Shown here piece after piece: positions 41,465 to 51,417 of a stretch of DNA of 64,000 nt. The notes under the pieces are model-generated. The model worked only from the letters and a program-made list of their open reading frames with translations, was not told where the DNA came from and did not search any database. The DNA is from Asaia sp. W19 (lineage in GTDB: Bacteria > Pseudomonadota > Alphaproteobacteria > Acetobacterales > Acetobacteraceae), in NCBI RefSeq assembly GCF_003994335.1, contig NZ_PNQZ01000043.1:102870-166869 (forward strand), in the 5' to 3' direction. Numbering within the stretch: position 1 is the first letter of the stretch; every line of letters begins with the position of its first letter. The translations under genes and the position numbers were made by a program.

Positions 41465-42535
41465 ATGCCTCGCCCCAAGCCGTCGCTTCTTCTGCTGATA
41501 CTCTCCCTATGCGGTTTGCTCCCATGCGGTTTCCCCTCTGCCCAGGCTGAGACGCAGACTCTGTCAGGAGATCGTGCCCGTTTCGCGGCGTCATTGGCGG
41601 AAACCTGTGTCGAGAGCGCCACGACCCTGCCGCTCCTTGGCGGGCCGGACGATGCACCGGTGATTCCGGTGCGTATCGAGGGGAAAGACGCTGCCATGGT
41701 GGTGAGCCCGCTTTTCGGCCATCTCTTTGTCCGTAATGCGGGGGCGATCTGGTTCGCCCAGGGGCCAACGCACAGGATGATCGCCCAGGATCATGCCGTT
41801 ACGCTGACAGAGATCACGAAAGTTGACACGCTCGAGATCGGACCGATCGTCCTTCACGACCTGCTTGCCGAGCGCCTGGAGGACGCGCCGATCAGATTGG
41901 TGAAGGGCCGCCCCTTGGTGGGTGTTATCGGGCGCCCCTTGCTTCAGCATTTCAGGCTCATGCTCATGCTAGACGTACCGCACGAGAAACTCGGGCTGCT
42001 TGTCTGGCGCGATGCGCCACTATGCGCAGCAGGGCCTGAGGGCCTCTTCACCCACAAACCGGTGGTGATCGATCTGGACGCGGACGCTCGCATCACGGCA
42101 CTCATCGATGATCACCCCGTCCGCATCAGGCTGGACCCGGACCTTGTGCGCAGCGCCCTGCCCAGGGACATGGTGCTCGCCACACTGGCTACGGCAGCGG
42201 ATCTGGGAAGGGATCAGCCCGTGGTCACGCAGTTTGGGACGATGGAGCGCGGGGTGCGCCATAGCTTCAAAAGCCTGCGCCTGGGCTCGCGCGAACTCGG
42301 TGCGACAGAATTCCTCGTGCTGGAAAATCTCGACGAGGGGGCTCTGGGCGCGAGCTTTTTCCGTCATGAGGTCACGCTGATCGATTTCGATCATGGAAAG
42401 TTCCTGTTTGCACCCGCGACACCGCAAGTGAACCAGCCTGATCTGGGACTGCATTTCGACGCTTCCCATGAAGGCATTGCCACAGTGCATGACACCCCCC
42501 GACAGGCAACAGGTGAGCGGTCCGGGACGGATTGA
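41465..42535 (+). CDS. Exported retropepsin-like protein lacking the catalytic motif
   Basis: About 356 residues with a signal peptide (LLLLILSLCGLLPCGFPSAQA). Two similar about 110-residue halves resemble the aspartyl-protease (retropepsin) fold: IPVRIEGKDAAMVVSPLFG and, in the second half, ITALIDDHPVRIRLDPDL stand where the usual D-T/S-G loop would be. The first half has lost the Asp and the second has DPD, so proteolysis is unlikely. Start chosen at 41465 because GGAG precedes it; the longer reading upstream is not coding-like. Role unknown. Confidence 0.55.
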   Translation: MPRPKPSLLLLILSLCGLLPCGFPSAQAETQTLSGDRARFAASLAETCVESATTLPLLGGPDDAPVIPVRIEGKDAAMVVSPLFGHLFVRNAGAIWFAQGPTHRMIAQDHAVTLTEITKVDTLEIGPIVLHDLLAERLEDAPIRLVKGRPLVGVIGRPLLQHFRLMLMLDVPHEKLGLLVWRDAPLCAAGPEGLFTHKPVVIDLDADARITALIDDHPVRIRLDPDLVRSALPRDMVLATLATAADLGRDQPVVTQFGTMERGVRHSFKSLRLGSRELGATEFLVLENLDEGALGASFFRHEVTLIDFDHGKFLFAPATPQVNQPDLGLHFDASHEGIATVHDTPRQATGERSGTD

Positions 42536-42705
42536 GCCGCCCCTGAGGAAGGCGCTGCTTCGGCACGATTGCCCAGGCGGAGACCCTATTTTCTCACAGA
42601 TCTTTAGTGAAGCTGTCATGCACAAAGGTGATATTTCGTGTCATGGAGATACTTCCTCGTTACCCGCCGCGGGCAAAAGCGCCCCAGCCCATCGGAATAC
42701 CTTCC

Positions 42706-43521
42706 ATGCACCGCTTCCCTGCCCCACCTGCCACACGCAGGCGTACCCTCCTGCTAGGTTTGGGGGCTTCGCTTCTGACTGGCGCTGCCCCGGCCTCCCC
42801 AGAGGATAAAGAGCCGAGCTGCGATGGCCCCCCCATGCCCGAGGGCGGCGGGGACCGCCAGGGCAAGTTCGATGCACAAGGCAAGCCTCGGCTCTGGCCA
42901 GGGAATACGACGATATGCCCCTTCGCCGAGACGCACCCCCTATCCGTCGCCATGCTCGAGATGAATGCGCTGATACACCGCGACTGGTCGGACCATATCG
43001 TCCCGACCCCACCATCGAGCTATCACATGACCATCCTCGGTGGGGTCGATCCGGAGCAGAAAGCCAAGAACAACTGGCCGTCAGGTATTTCCCCTTCCGT
43101 GACGCTTGCGCAAACGACACCGATCCTGCGCGAGCGCATCGCGGCCACCACTTTCGATTTTCCGGAAAAGATCGAGATGGAAATCGACGCGGATCGCTTT
43201 CATGCGCCGCTCGTCGGGGTCCCCCTGCGCCCGGCCAATGCCGCCATGGCCACAGCTCTCTATGATTTGCGCCGTCAACTCGCTGAGGCCATCGGGTTTC
43301 ATCCCGACAACCTGATGACATTCATGTTCCATGCGACCTATGGCTATAAAATTCGCCATATCCCACGCTCGCAAAAGGACGTGCTGCGGCGGCGGGTGCA
43401 TGGCTGGCGCCGCGAATACGCTGAGAAGCTGGGAGTCATCACCATCCCGCCGCCGGTTTTCTGCAGTTTCGAGACGATGTTTGCCTTCCTGCCGATCCTC
43501 CCCCTGCAGCGCAAAATCTGA
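42706..43521 (+). CDS. Exported DUF1868 protein (2H phosphoesterase-like)
   Basis: About 271 residues. The N-terminus MHRFPAPPATRRRTLLLGLG looks like a twin-arginine signal. The body matches DUF1868, a branch of the 2H phosphoesterase fold, with the paired H-x-T/S motifs seen as SSYHMTILGG (about residue 100) and FMFHATYGYK (about 205). These enzymes hydrolyse 2',3'-cyclic or oligo phosphates, but this family has no proven substrate. Start at 42706 puts the Arg pair near the N-terminus; a longer reading from 42607 exists. The gene follows the retropepsin-like gene on the same strand. Confidence 0.72.
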   Translation: MHRFPAPPATRRRTLLLGLGASLLTGAAPASPEDKEPSCDGPPMPEGGGDRQGKFDAQGKPRLWPGNTTICPFAETHPLSVAMLEMNALIHRDWSDHIVPTPPSSYHMTILGGVDPEQKAKNNWPSGISPSVTLAQTTPILRERIAATTFDFPEKIEMEIDADRFHAPLVGVPLRPANAAMATALYDLRRQLAEAIGFHPDNLMTFMFHATYGYKIRHIPRSQKDVLRRRVHGWRREYAEKLGVITIPPPVFCSFETMFAFLPILPLQRKI

Positions 43522-43738
43522 TTGCGCCCAACCCGCCATGCGACATGCCGTCTGACGGTGAGCGCGCCCCTGATTGACTTCGGGCAATGCCCTGAGCAAG
43601 TATTACGCACCGGCTCTGTCGAAGCCGCCGTGTCCGCGGAAAGGGCTGCGCCCGCGCCAGAGCAGTACAGATACGCTTTTCGTACTCCCTCCCTTTCTGG
43701 CCTGACAGGCGGACACAGGCTCAGGAAAGGGCCGGAAT

Positions 43739-45037
43739 ATGTCCGATCATTCGAGCCGTTACGCCGCATTTCGCCTGAACCTCACTCAACAGCGCAAAAG
43801 GGCGAAGGAACTTCTCAAAGCCTTGCAGGCACAGGACCCTGAAGCTGCCAGGCGCCTGACGCGGTTTCACCCGAGGCCGACAACCCTTTCCAGCGTCCGG
43901 CTGGCCGATGCACAATGCGTCATAGCCCGAAAGCTGGGTCTCGCCAGTTGGCCCCGCCTTTTGCGCCATATCGAGGCATCTATCGCAACCAAGGCCCGTA
44001 TCGACCGAGGAAGACCTGCCCCGGATAAGCGACTGGCCACTCTTCATCTGCGGTGCGGAACAGACATTGAACCGACCCTCAGAGAGGCGGGTTTCGAAGG
44101 GGATTTTCAGAGTTACACCGATCCGTTATGCGGCGGCCCCATAGTCCGGACCCCGGACTGGCTGGAGTTGAGGGCCGATTACATTGCTGGCTCTGTCGGG
44201 CGCTATGTCGGTCTCGACCGTACGGCGATTTCGACCCGACTTCATCTCGAAGAGAACGCCATAGCCTAGGCGGCGCGCTATGACCGTGTGGTATCGTGGT
44301 TCGAGCATGATCTTTACGATCAGGTTATCCTTGCGTGCATCCTTGCGGTTCTTGACCACCATCGACCGCGTCATCTCGATCTGGTTTCTGCCGGTGCTTA
44401 TCCCGATGCGGCGCGTTTCATCGGCCTTGGGCAGCTTCCGCCCGAGGCGCTGATCCTTCTATGGGAGAAGCGTAAGCCCGTCTCGCCCGCCGCGCTGAAC
44501 AGAGGTTTCGCGGCATGGGCCGCGATCTCTGCTCCCGATCCCGGCGCGCAGTCGCGCCTTGCCCACGAGGGAACAGATCCTCTTCCCGAATTGGGGCGTG
44601 CGCTCGCGAGGTTTGCCCGCGAATATCCCTGGGCGCATGACGGGCTCGCCCTGTCACAGCGGCTTGTTCTGCAACTCCTGGCCGATCGACCACGCACGGC
44701 CGGGGCCGTTTTCCGAGCGCTCACGCAACAGGCTGAACCCCTGCCGTGGCTTGCCGATCTGATGTTTCGCGATCTGCTCGAAACGCTCAGCTCTTCTACA
44801 GAGGCCGCGATCGTCAATGAGCCGGGTCATGACAACAACAACTGGGCAGAGGATGAAGTCTCCCTCACCGATTCTGGCAGAGACGTTCTCGCCGGGAAAC
44901 GGCAATGGCACTCTCTTGGCCCGGCAGAGCGCTGGCTCGGAGGCGTCAGGATCGGACACGGCGCTCCTGACTGGGTCTGGAACGAGGCAGAAGAGACAAT
45001 CGAGCGCCGCGAAAACGATTCCCCGACCCGGCGTTAA
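43739..45037 (+). pseudogene. DUF1835 family gene with one in-frame TAG
   Basis: One reading frame of 433 codons broken by a single TAG at 44267-44269. Both halves are in the same frame and belong together: an N-terminal helical region (LADAQCVIARKLGLASWPRLLRHI), the DUF1835 opening (LHLRCGTD with DPLCGGPI), then, beyond the stop, AARYDRVVSWFEHDLYDQ and the C-terminal helix bundle. AGGAAAGG precedes the ATG at 43739. The break may be a real nonsense mutation (for example from CAG), a sequencing error, or stop readthrough. If it is a true mutation, the products would be 176 and about 250 residues. Confidence 0.75.
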
Positions 45038-45084
45038 AGTAGTACGGACACGCCGGAATCAAAATCCCGGCGCAACCCACAACG

Positions 45085-47457
45085 TTAGTAGGTGAAGGAA
45101 ATACTGCCTAGGAAAGTGCGTCCGACAGAAGGCGTGGCGCGGTCGCTGAACAGATTGGAATAGTTCAGACGATTGGCCAGATTGTAGCCATTGAGCGCCA
45201 GACGCCAGCGATGCCCGACCATATGGGACATCATGGCATCCCATTCCGTCGTATGAGGCACGCGCGCTGTGTTGGCTGCGTCAAGCCAGACCGAGTCACG
45301 CCAGGTCAGACCGCCGCCGAAGGTCAGGTTCCAGGGCTTGTCGGGCGCGATCGTATAGGTGCTCCAGATCGTCGCCATGTTCTTGGGCGCATACTGGATG
45401 CGCTTGCCGATATCGGCCGGTGTCAGCGAGCCCGTCGTCGTGGCATCGTAATAGGCATAAGTACCGATCAGGCTCCAGTTGCGGGTGATCTGGCCCGAAA
45501 GGCTGAGTTCCACGCCCTGATTGCGCTGGCTGTCGCTCGACGACGACACACTTCCGGTAGAGGGATCGGTTATCAGGGCATTGCCCTTCTCCAGCCTGAA
45601 CAGCGAGGCCGTCGCGCCCAGTCGGCCATGCAGGAATTGCTGCTTGACCCCGATTTCATACAGACTCGCCTTTTCCGGCTTGAATCCCTGGGTCGAGCTT
45701 TTGAGCGGCTCGGCACTATTGGTCACGTAAAGTCCAAGCGGCGTGGTCGAGCGCGCCCAGTTGAAATAGACCATCGTGTTGTCGCTGGGCGTATACATCA
45801 GACTGACGGTCGGGTTGATGGTGTTCTGCTGCTGGGACAGGCGCGTATCGGAAGCGGTCGCCCCCTCGGTTGCGGAATAATGACTGTTCCAGTGATCCCA
45901 GCGAAACCCGCCGCGGATGGAGAACCATGGCGCGAGCCATATCTGCTCTGAGAAGAACGCGCCCACGTCGGTGGCATCCCCGGTCTTGTAGAGTTTGCGC
46001 CCTGCCCCGCCGGAAAGATTGACCAGATCGTACTGATATTGCCCGAAACCACCGAGCAGCAGACCCGGCTGAACATGCGAGGGATCGATCAGGCTCGTCG
46101 TATCGGTGCGCGTGCCGTTCTGCCCATTGAAATTATACGCGTAGTTCTTTCGACGGTCATAGATATGCTCGACATCCCAGCCAGCGATGATCTGATGACG
46201 GATAAAGCCCGTGCGGAAATTGGCACGTGCCGAAAACACATTCTGCACGGACCAGTCATTCTGCTGATAGGGTTCGGGCCCGCCCAGATGTCCACGCCTG
46301 TTGACCTGTGCGGCCGAAGGATTCGTGAAAAACAGCTTCTGGCAGGTCGCATCGCAACCCGGCTGCGATGCCGAAAAATAGCGATCGTACAACCCGCCGC
46401 GCAGATCATCGGAAATCGTCAGATGCTGGCTGATTTCGGAATTGAGGCGCGCAGTCAGCATGTTCACATTGGAAACATCCTGATCATAATTCGTGCCATA
46501 CCAGTTATGACGGTTCAGTCCATATTCCGTCGCGGGACGACCAATCGTGCCGCCCGGCTTCGTGACGATCGGGACGCCATAATCGGGGATACGATTATCC
46601 GACTGATGAAAATACTCGAGGGTGAAGCTTGTGCGGCGTCCAAGCCCGAAGCCGATAGAGGGGGCGAGGCCCCATCGGTGCGAGTAGATGTTGTCGCGTC
46701 CGACGACGTTATCCTCGTTGCCCATGCCGGTTATGCGTATGGCCGAGGCCTCACCGATCTGCTTGTTGACGTCGAGTGTACCGCGATAATACTCGCCGGA
46801 CCCACCCGAGAACTGCGCGTTATAGCTGTCCCCGAGATGGGCGACCTTGGTTACGATATTGATGGCACCACCCGTCGTGCCATTACCAAACACCTCGGAG
46901 GACGGGCCCTTGATGACCGAGATATGGTCGTAATCGAAGCTGTCCCGTGTATAGACGCCGAAATCGCGCAGACCATTTTCATAGATATCGTTCTGAGCCG
47001 CAAAGCCACGTATCAGAAACTGGTCGCCCGCCATGCCGCCTTCGCCCTCGCCGACAGAGGCCGTGATGCCCGGGACATTGCGTAGAGCCTCATCGAGCGA
47101 CTTCACGTTCTGCTGCTGCATCAAGATCTGGGGAACCGCATTGACGGTTTGCGGCGTGTGCATGATGTCCTCAGGCATACGCCCCAGCCCGATCGGCTCA
47201 TGAAGAATATTCATGCCGGTGCCACGTACCAGCAGATGCTCCTCCCCTCCCTTGCCAGACACGGCATCAGCGGTATCGGGCTGTTTTGCCTTGATGTCGG
47301 GTCGAGCCGTGCCCTTCACATTGTCACGATGCGGGACATCGTCATCCTGTTGCACGGGCTGCGCATGCGCCGTGGTACAGGCAAGCGTCATCCCGGCAAG
47401 CAGGGACACGGGATAGGCGGGGCGGACCCATTTCTTGGACAAAAGCGGTCTCCACAT
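45085..47457 (-). CDS. TonB-dependent siderophore receptor
   Basis: A 790-residue outer-membrane receptor. A signal peptide (LLAGMTLACTTAHA) is followed by a plug domain (about 90-210; IPQ-type NAVPQILMQQQNVKSLDEALRNVPGI and IKGPSSEVFGNGTTGGAINIV) and a C-terminal 22-strand barrel ending RTFLGSISFTY with a terminal aromatic. It imports ferric siderophores using TonB energy. A Fur-like box lies just upstream. No siderophore synthesis genes are nearby, so it probably takes up foreign siderophores. Confidence 0.92.
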   Translation of the reverse strand: MWRPLLSKKWVRPAYPVSLLAGMTLACTTAHAQPVQQDDDVPHRDNVKGTARPDIKAKQPDTADAVSGKGGEEHLLVRGTGMNILHEPIGLGRMPEDIMHTPQTVNAVPQILMQQQNVKSLDEALRNVPGITASVGEGEGGMAGDQFLIRGFAAQNDIYENGLRDFGVYTRDSFDYDHISVIKGPSSEVFGNGTTGGAINIVTKVAHLGDSYNAQFSGGSGEYYRGTLDVNKQIGEASAIRITGMGNEDNVVGRDNIYSHRWGLAPSIGFGLGRRTSFTLEYFHQSDNRIPDYGVPIVTKPGGTIGRPATEYGLNRHNWYGTNYDQDVSNVNMLTARLNSEISQHLTISDDLRGGLYDRYFSASQPGCDATCQKLFFTNPSAAQVNRRGHLGGPEPYQQNDWSVQNVFSARANFRTGFIRHQIIAGWDVEHIYDRRKNYAYNFNGQNGTRTDTTSLIDPSHVQPGLLLGGFGQYQYDLVNLSGGAGRKLYKTGDATDVGAFFSEQIWLAPWFSIRGGFRWDHWNSHYSATEGATASDTRLSQQQNTINPTVSLMYTPSDNTMVYFNWARSTTPLGLYVTNSAEPLKSSTQGFKPEKASLYEIGVKQQFLHGRLGATASLFRLEKGNALITDPSTGSVSSSSDSQRNQGVELSLSGQITRNWSLIGTYAYYDATTTGSLTPADIGKRIQYAPKNMATIWSTYTIAPDKPWNLTFGGGLTWRDSVWLDAANTARVPHTTEWDAMMSHMVGHRWRLALNGYNLANRLNYSNLFSDRATPSVGRTFLGSISFTY

Positions 47458-47481
47458 TCAGACAGGGAAATCATTCTGCAA

Positions 47482-47498
47482 TTGAGAATGGTTCCTAT
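47482..47498 (-). promoter_or_regulatory. Fur-box-like site before the TonB receptor gene
   Basis: TTGAGAATGGTTCCTAT agrees partly with iron-box sequences such as TTGAGAATCATTCTCAA. It begins 25 bases upstream of the receptor start, a plausible place for iron repression. Confidence 0.35.
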
Positions 47499-47742
47499 CT
47501 TCCGCTTTTGATCGTTGCAATCCGCTCGCAATCGCAGTCAACGCGTTTATGTCTTTGTGTTGCCAATGTGCGACACCAGATTTCTCGTGCCTTCGACGAC
47601 CATCCTCATTCGTCATTCAGGATGCTTCTACTACCCAGATAAGCCGCAGCATCGCCTTGAGCGTCGGCGCGGTGCGCCGATACCAAGCCTAGAGGCAGGA
47701 ACGACGATGAGGTGCGGATTTCCTTGTCCTGTGGGTCGAGAA

Positions 47743-47786
47743 GAGACTTCTGCGACCCCACCACTCTGTGGGGATTACGAAGTCTC
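47743..47786. other. Strong stem-loop in a gene-free region
   Basis: GAGACTTC pairs with GAAGTCTC; inside, CCCCAC pairs with GTGGGG around CACTCT, with a symmetric internal loop TGCGA/ATTAC. Fourteen pairs without mismatch suggest a functional RNA or protein-binding element. Confidence 0.45.
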
Positions 47787-48463
47787 GGCGCTGGCTCGGC
47801 CTTTTGTTGCGCCCTCCGGCGGCAACTCTTTTCCCCTTGCGAAAGGCAAGTTCGGAGTGTCCGAAGCACGCCTGGTCGACTGTCTCGGGCTCAAATCACG
47901 TTTCAAGGCGCCGCAATACGATGCATCAGGGACGTAGGCGCTGTGCACGCGGGCTTATGGATGGAGTGCGGAGATGAGACGGCACCAAATGGAACGGCGT
48001 CCATTCAACGACCCACGCGGAGCCGCAGGTTTTGGGATGGAGCGAAGCGTCGACACCGTGTCATCAGATTTCTGCCCCTGCATGGCGACAGCCCTGAACG
48101 GACCGGCCGCACGGTCACATTCCGGATCACGAATGAAGTAGGGCGGGCGACAGATCATTTTCCACTGCATAAAACAGGAAAGGCGTGGGCATCGAGGCGC
48201 CGTCTCTCCCCAGAGCGGCGGCAGATTGAACCCATTGGGTCGACATGCCGGGGCTCAAACGGTGTGATCAGCCTCGAGTAACGGTTGAAATACCCTCCCG
48301 AGAGGGGATCATCGCTGGCGCCAAAAAGGCCCTCGGAAATGAATCTTACTACACGAGGAAAAACGTGAGCCTGAAACGGTCCTGACGAGCGGCGCCAAAT
48401 CAATCAAAGCGCCATTCGCGGCCTTCCCAAGATCCCTGCGGGGCGCCTCACCTCGGGACCAGA

Positions 48464-48487
48464 GGGGCGTCCCATGGAGGACGCCCC
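48464..48487 (-). terminator. Hairpin after valS
   Basis: GGGGCGTCC pairs with GGACGCCCC around CATGGA, a perfect 9-bp stem starting 8 bases past the valS stop. No T-run follows on the minus strand, so it is a likely but unproven terminator. Confidence 0.5.
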
Positions 48488-48494
48488 ATTCATC

Positions 48495-51182
48495 TCAGAC
48501 GCCGGAGAGGCGGGAAAGGGCTGCCTGAAGCCGTGTGCGATCATGGGTGAAGCTCGTGAGGCGGTCACGGTTCTCGTCAACGACTTCCGGTTTGGCGCGC
48601 GCAACAAAATCGGCATTGCCCAGCTTGCGCTCGACCTTGTCGATTTCCTTGCCCAGACGATCGATTTCCTTCTCCAGGCGCTGGATCTCGGCAGCAATAT
48701 CGATCAGCCCCTCGAGTGGAAGAACGAGCGTTGCTTCGTCGATCACGGTCAGCGCTGCGGCTTTGGGCGGTTCACCCGCCAAGGGTGAGACCGAGGCCAC
48801 ACGCGCCATGCGGACGATGACCGCAGCCCAGCTCTCGGCACGCGCGAGGGTTTCTGGAGTCGCATCACGCAGAAGCACCGGCACCATCTGAGCCGGTGGA
48901 ATGTTCATCTCCGAACGCAGCGTGCGGATTTCGCTGATCAGACGGATCACCCAATCCATCTCCGCAGACGCCTCACCTGCGCCTCGAGGCTGCGGCAGAG
49001 CGGGCCATGCCGATTGCGCAACGCTGCCGCCAAAACCGAAGGACTGCCAGAGTTCCTCTGTGACGAAGGGAATGACCGGGTGCATGATCTGCAGGATCAT
49101 ACCGAGCACATGGGCGGCGACCGCCCGAATCTCGTCCTGTTCCGGCGTGTTTTCGGCGGCAAAAGCGGGCTTGGCCAGTTCAAGGAACCAGTCGCAGAAC
49201 ACGTTCCAGACAAAGCGATAGCAGCTGCCCGCGTATTCATCGAAGCGGTAGGAATCCAAGGCGCCACGGGCTGCGCTGACAGCCTTCGACGCTTCATCTA
49301 GGAGCCAGCGCCCGAGAACACTCTTGACCGCAGAGGGATCGAACCCCTCGACCGGCTTGACGCCGTTCATTTCGCAGAAGCGTGCAGCATTCCAGATCTT
49401 GGTGATGAAAGTACGGTAGTCTTCGACGCGCTTGCGGCCAAATTTGATGTCACGACCGGGACCGGTCAAAGCGCAGATCGCCATACGCGTGGCATCTGCA
49501 CCGAATTCTGCCACGAGATCGAGCGGGTCGAGCCCATTGCCCTTGCTCTTGGACATTTTCTGGCCGCGCTCGTCACGCACCAGACCGTGGATCAGCACCG
49601 TATGGAAGGGTACGTCATCCATGAAATGCAGACCCATCATCATCATCCGGGCCACCCAGAAGAAGATGATGTCAAAGCCTGTCACAAGTACGCTGGTCGG
49701 ATAGTACCGGGCGAGTTCGGGCGTCTTGTCGGGCCAGCCCAGCGTCGTGAAAGGCCAGAGTGCAGAGCTGAACCACGTATCGAGCACATCCTCGTCGCGG
49801 GTGAGACTGACCTCAGCGCCGAATTGCGCACGCGCCTGTTCGAATGCCTCTTCCTCACTGCGCGCGACGAACACGCTGCCTTCCGGGCCATACCAGGCAG
49901 GAATGCGATGGCCCCACCAGAGCTGACGGCTGATGCACCAGGGCTGGATATCGCGCATCCAGGCGAAATAGGTGTTTTCCCATTGCTGAGGCTCGAAGCG
50001 AATTCGGCCCTCTTCCACGGCCTTGATGGCGGGCTGGGCGAGAGTAGCGGCATCGCAATACCACTGTTCCGTCAATCGCGGCTCGACAATCGCCCCGCCA
50101 CGCTCGGCGTACGGCACCTGAAGCGTGTGCGGCTCGATCTTCTCGATATGCTCGAGACGCTCAAGTTCCTCGACGATCAACTTGCGTGCCTCGAGACGAT
50201 CCTTGCCTTCGAGAGAGCGCACGAAGGCGATCGAGGACAGCCCCTCGATGTCCTGCAACTCGCTGGTGATCTCATCGAGCCAGATGGCAGCGGCCTCGTC
50301 GAGGATGCTTGGCATAGGCAGGGCGTGGCGTTTGCCAACCTCAAAATCGTTGAAGTCATGACCCGGCGTGATCTTGACCGCCCCGCTGCCCTTCTCGGGG
50401 TCGGAATAGGTATCTGCCACGATGGGGATTCGGCGTCCGGTCAGGGGCAGCGTGACGAACTTGCCGATCAGTCCGGTATAGCGTTCGTCTTCCGGATGAA
50501 CCGCGACCGCAGTATCTCCAAGCATGGTTTCCGGGCGCGTCGTCCCCACCACGATCATGCCGCCGCCCTCGACAGGGTAGCGCAGATACCACATCAAGCC
50601 CTTGGTCTCGCGGTTCTCGACCTCAAGATCGGAGATGGCGGAGCGGAATGCTGGATCCCAGTTCACAAGGCGCTTCGCCCGATAGATCAGCCCCTGCTGA
50701 TGCAGGGTGACGAACACATCACGCACGGCGCGCGACAGCCCCTCATCCATGGTGAAGCGTTCGCGCTCCCAATCGGCCGAGGCGCCAAGTGTGCGCAATT
50801 GCTGGATGATCTGACCGCCCGACTGCTCCTTCCAGGCCCAGACCCGTTCGAGGAACTTCTCCCGCCCCATTTCCTTGCGGCTCAGGCCTTCCTTGTCGAG
50901 CACACGCTCGACAACCATCTGGGTTGCAATGCCCGCATGGTCTGTGCCGGGCTGCCAAAGCACGTTGCACCCTTCGAGACGCTTCGAACGGATCAGGATA
51001 TCCTGAAGCACGAAATCGAGCGCATGGCCGAAATGCAGCGTCCCGGTGACATTCGGCGGGGGGAACATGATCGAGAAAGATGTGCCAGGTTGCTCGGGAT
51101 GCGCCGCGAAAAGACCGGACTGTTCCCACTGGGCATAAAGGTGCGCCTCGCACGCTGCGGGGTCAAAGGTCTTTTCGAGCAT
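48495..51182 (-). CDS. valS: Valyl-tRNA synthetase
   Basis: About 895 residues; charges tRNA-Val with valine. The class I signatures are present: HFGHAL in PPNVTGTLHFGHAL near the N-terminus and KMSKSKGNGLDP in the second half. The editing domain (about 200-340) is intact and a coiled-coil arm forms the end (EIQRLEKEIDRLGKEIDKVE). The start at 51182 (MLEKTFDPAACEAHL) is used, because 51 extra residues in the longer frame to 51335 are low-complexity. Stands next to the TolC-type gene. Confidence 0.96.
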   Translation of the reverse strand: MLEKTFDPAACEAHLYAQWEQSGLFAAHPEQPGTSFSIMFPPPNVTGTLHFGHALDFVLQDILIRSKRLEGCNVLWQPGTDHAGIATQMVVERVLDKEGLSRKEMGREKFLERVWAWKEQSGGQIIQQLRTLGASADWERERFTMDEGLSRAVRDVFVTLHQQGLIYRAKRLVNWDPAFRSAISDLEVENRETKGLMWYLRYPVEGGGMIVVGTTRPETMLGDTAVAVHPEDERYTGLIGKFVTLPLTGRRIPIVADTYSDPEKGSGAVKITPGHDFNDFEVGKRHALPMPSILDEAAAIWLDEITSELQDIEGLSSIAFVRSLEGKDRLEARKLIVEELERLEHIEKIEPHTLQVPYAERGGAIVEPRLTEQWYCDAATLAQPAIKAVEEGRIRFEPQQWENTYFAWMRDIQPWCISRQLWWGHRIPAWYGPEGSVFVARSEEEAFEQARAQFGAEVSLTRDEDVLDTWFSSALWPFTTLGWPDKTPELARYYPTSVLVTGFDIIFFWVARMMMMGLHFMDDVPFHTVLIHGLVRDERGQKMSKSKGNGLDPLDLVAEFGADATRMAICALTGPGRDIKFGRKRVEDYRTFITKIWNAARFCEMNGVKPVEGFDPSAVKSVLGRWLLDEASKAVSAARGALDSYRFDEYAGSCYRFVWNVFCDWFLELAKPAFAAENTPEQDEIRAVAAHVLGMILQIMHPVIPFVTEELWQSFGFGGSVAQSAWPALPQPRGAGEASAEMDWVIRLISEIRTLRSEMNIPPAQMVPVLLRDATPETLARAESWAAVIVRMARVASVSPLAGEPPKAAALTVIDEATLVLPLEGLIDIAAEIQRLEKEIDRLGKEIDKVERKLGNADFVARAKPEVVDENRDRLTSFTHDRTRLQAALSRLSGV

Positions 51183-51417
51183 CGTCTTCCTGTCACCTGT
51201 CTTGCCACGAGACGGCGCTGCACCGCCCCGGTCGTCCTGTACCGATCCTGCTCTCGCCCCCTGCCCTGATCGCCGTTTCTGCACAGCAGGGCCGGAATTC
51301 AGAGCGGGTATGACGCGAAACATGGCTGCGGTCATCTTCAGTACAGCGTATGGCCAGCCGGCGCCGAAGTTTCAAGCCGTGACCACGTCTGCCGTTACCG
51401 CTTACCTAGGGGTTGAG

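Larger units (their letters stand above)
47499..48494. other. Gene-free 1-kb region
   Basis: No frame here has convincing coding features; the longest readings (47515-47937, 47712-48281, 47606-47869) have odd composition and no known domain. It contains a strong two-part hairpin at 47743-47786 and the terminal hairpin of valS at 48464-48487. It may hold a small structured RNA or the remains of a mobile element. Confidence 0.45.

Noticed and set aside
47515..48281. Overlapping open frames in the 1-kb gap
   Set aside because: Several frames are open at once, with Arg/Ser/Pro-rich products and no known domain.
49587..51269. 560-codon plus-strand frame inside valS
   Set aside because: Antisense shadow of valS.
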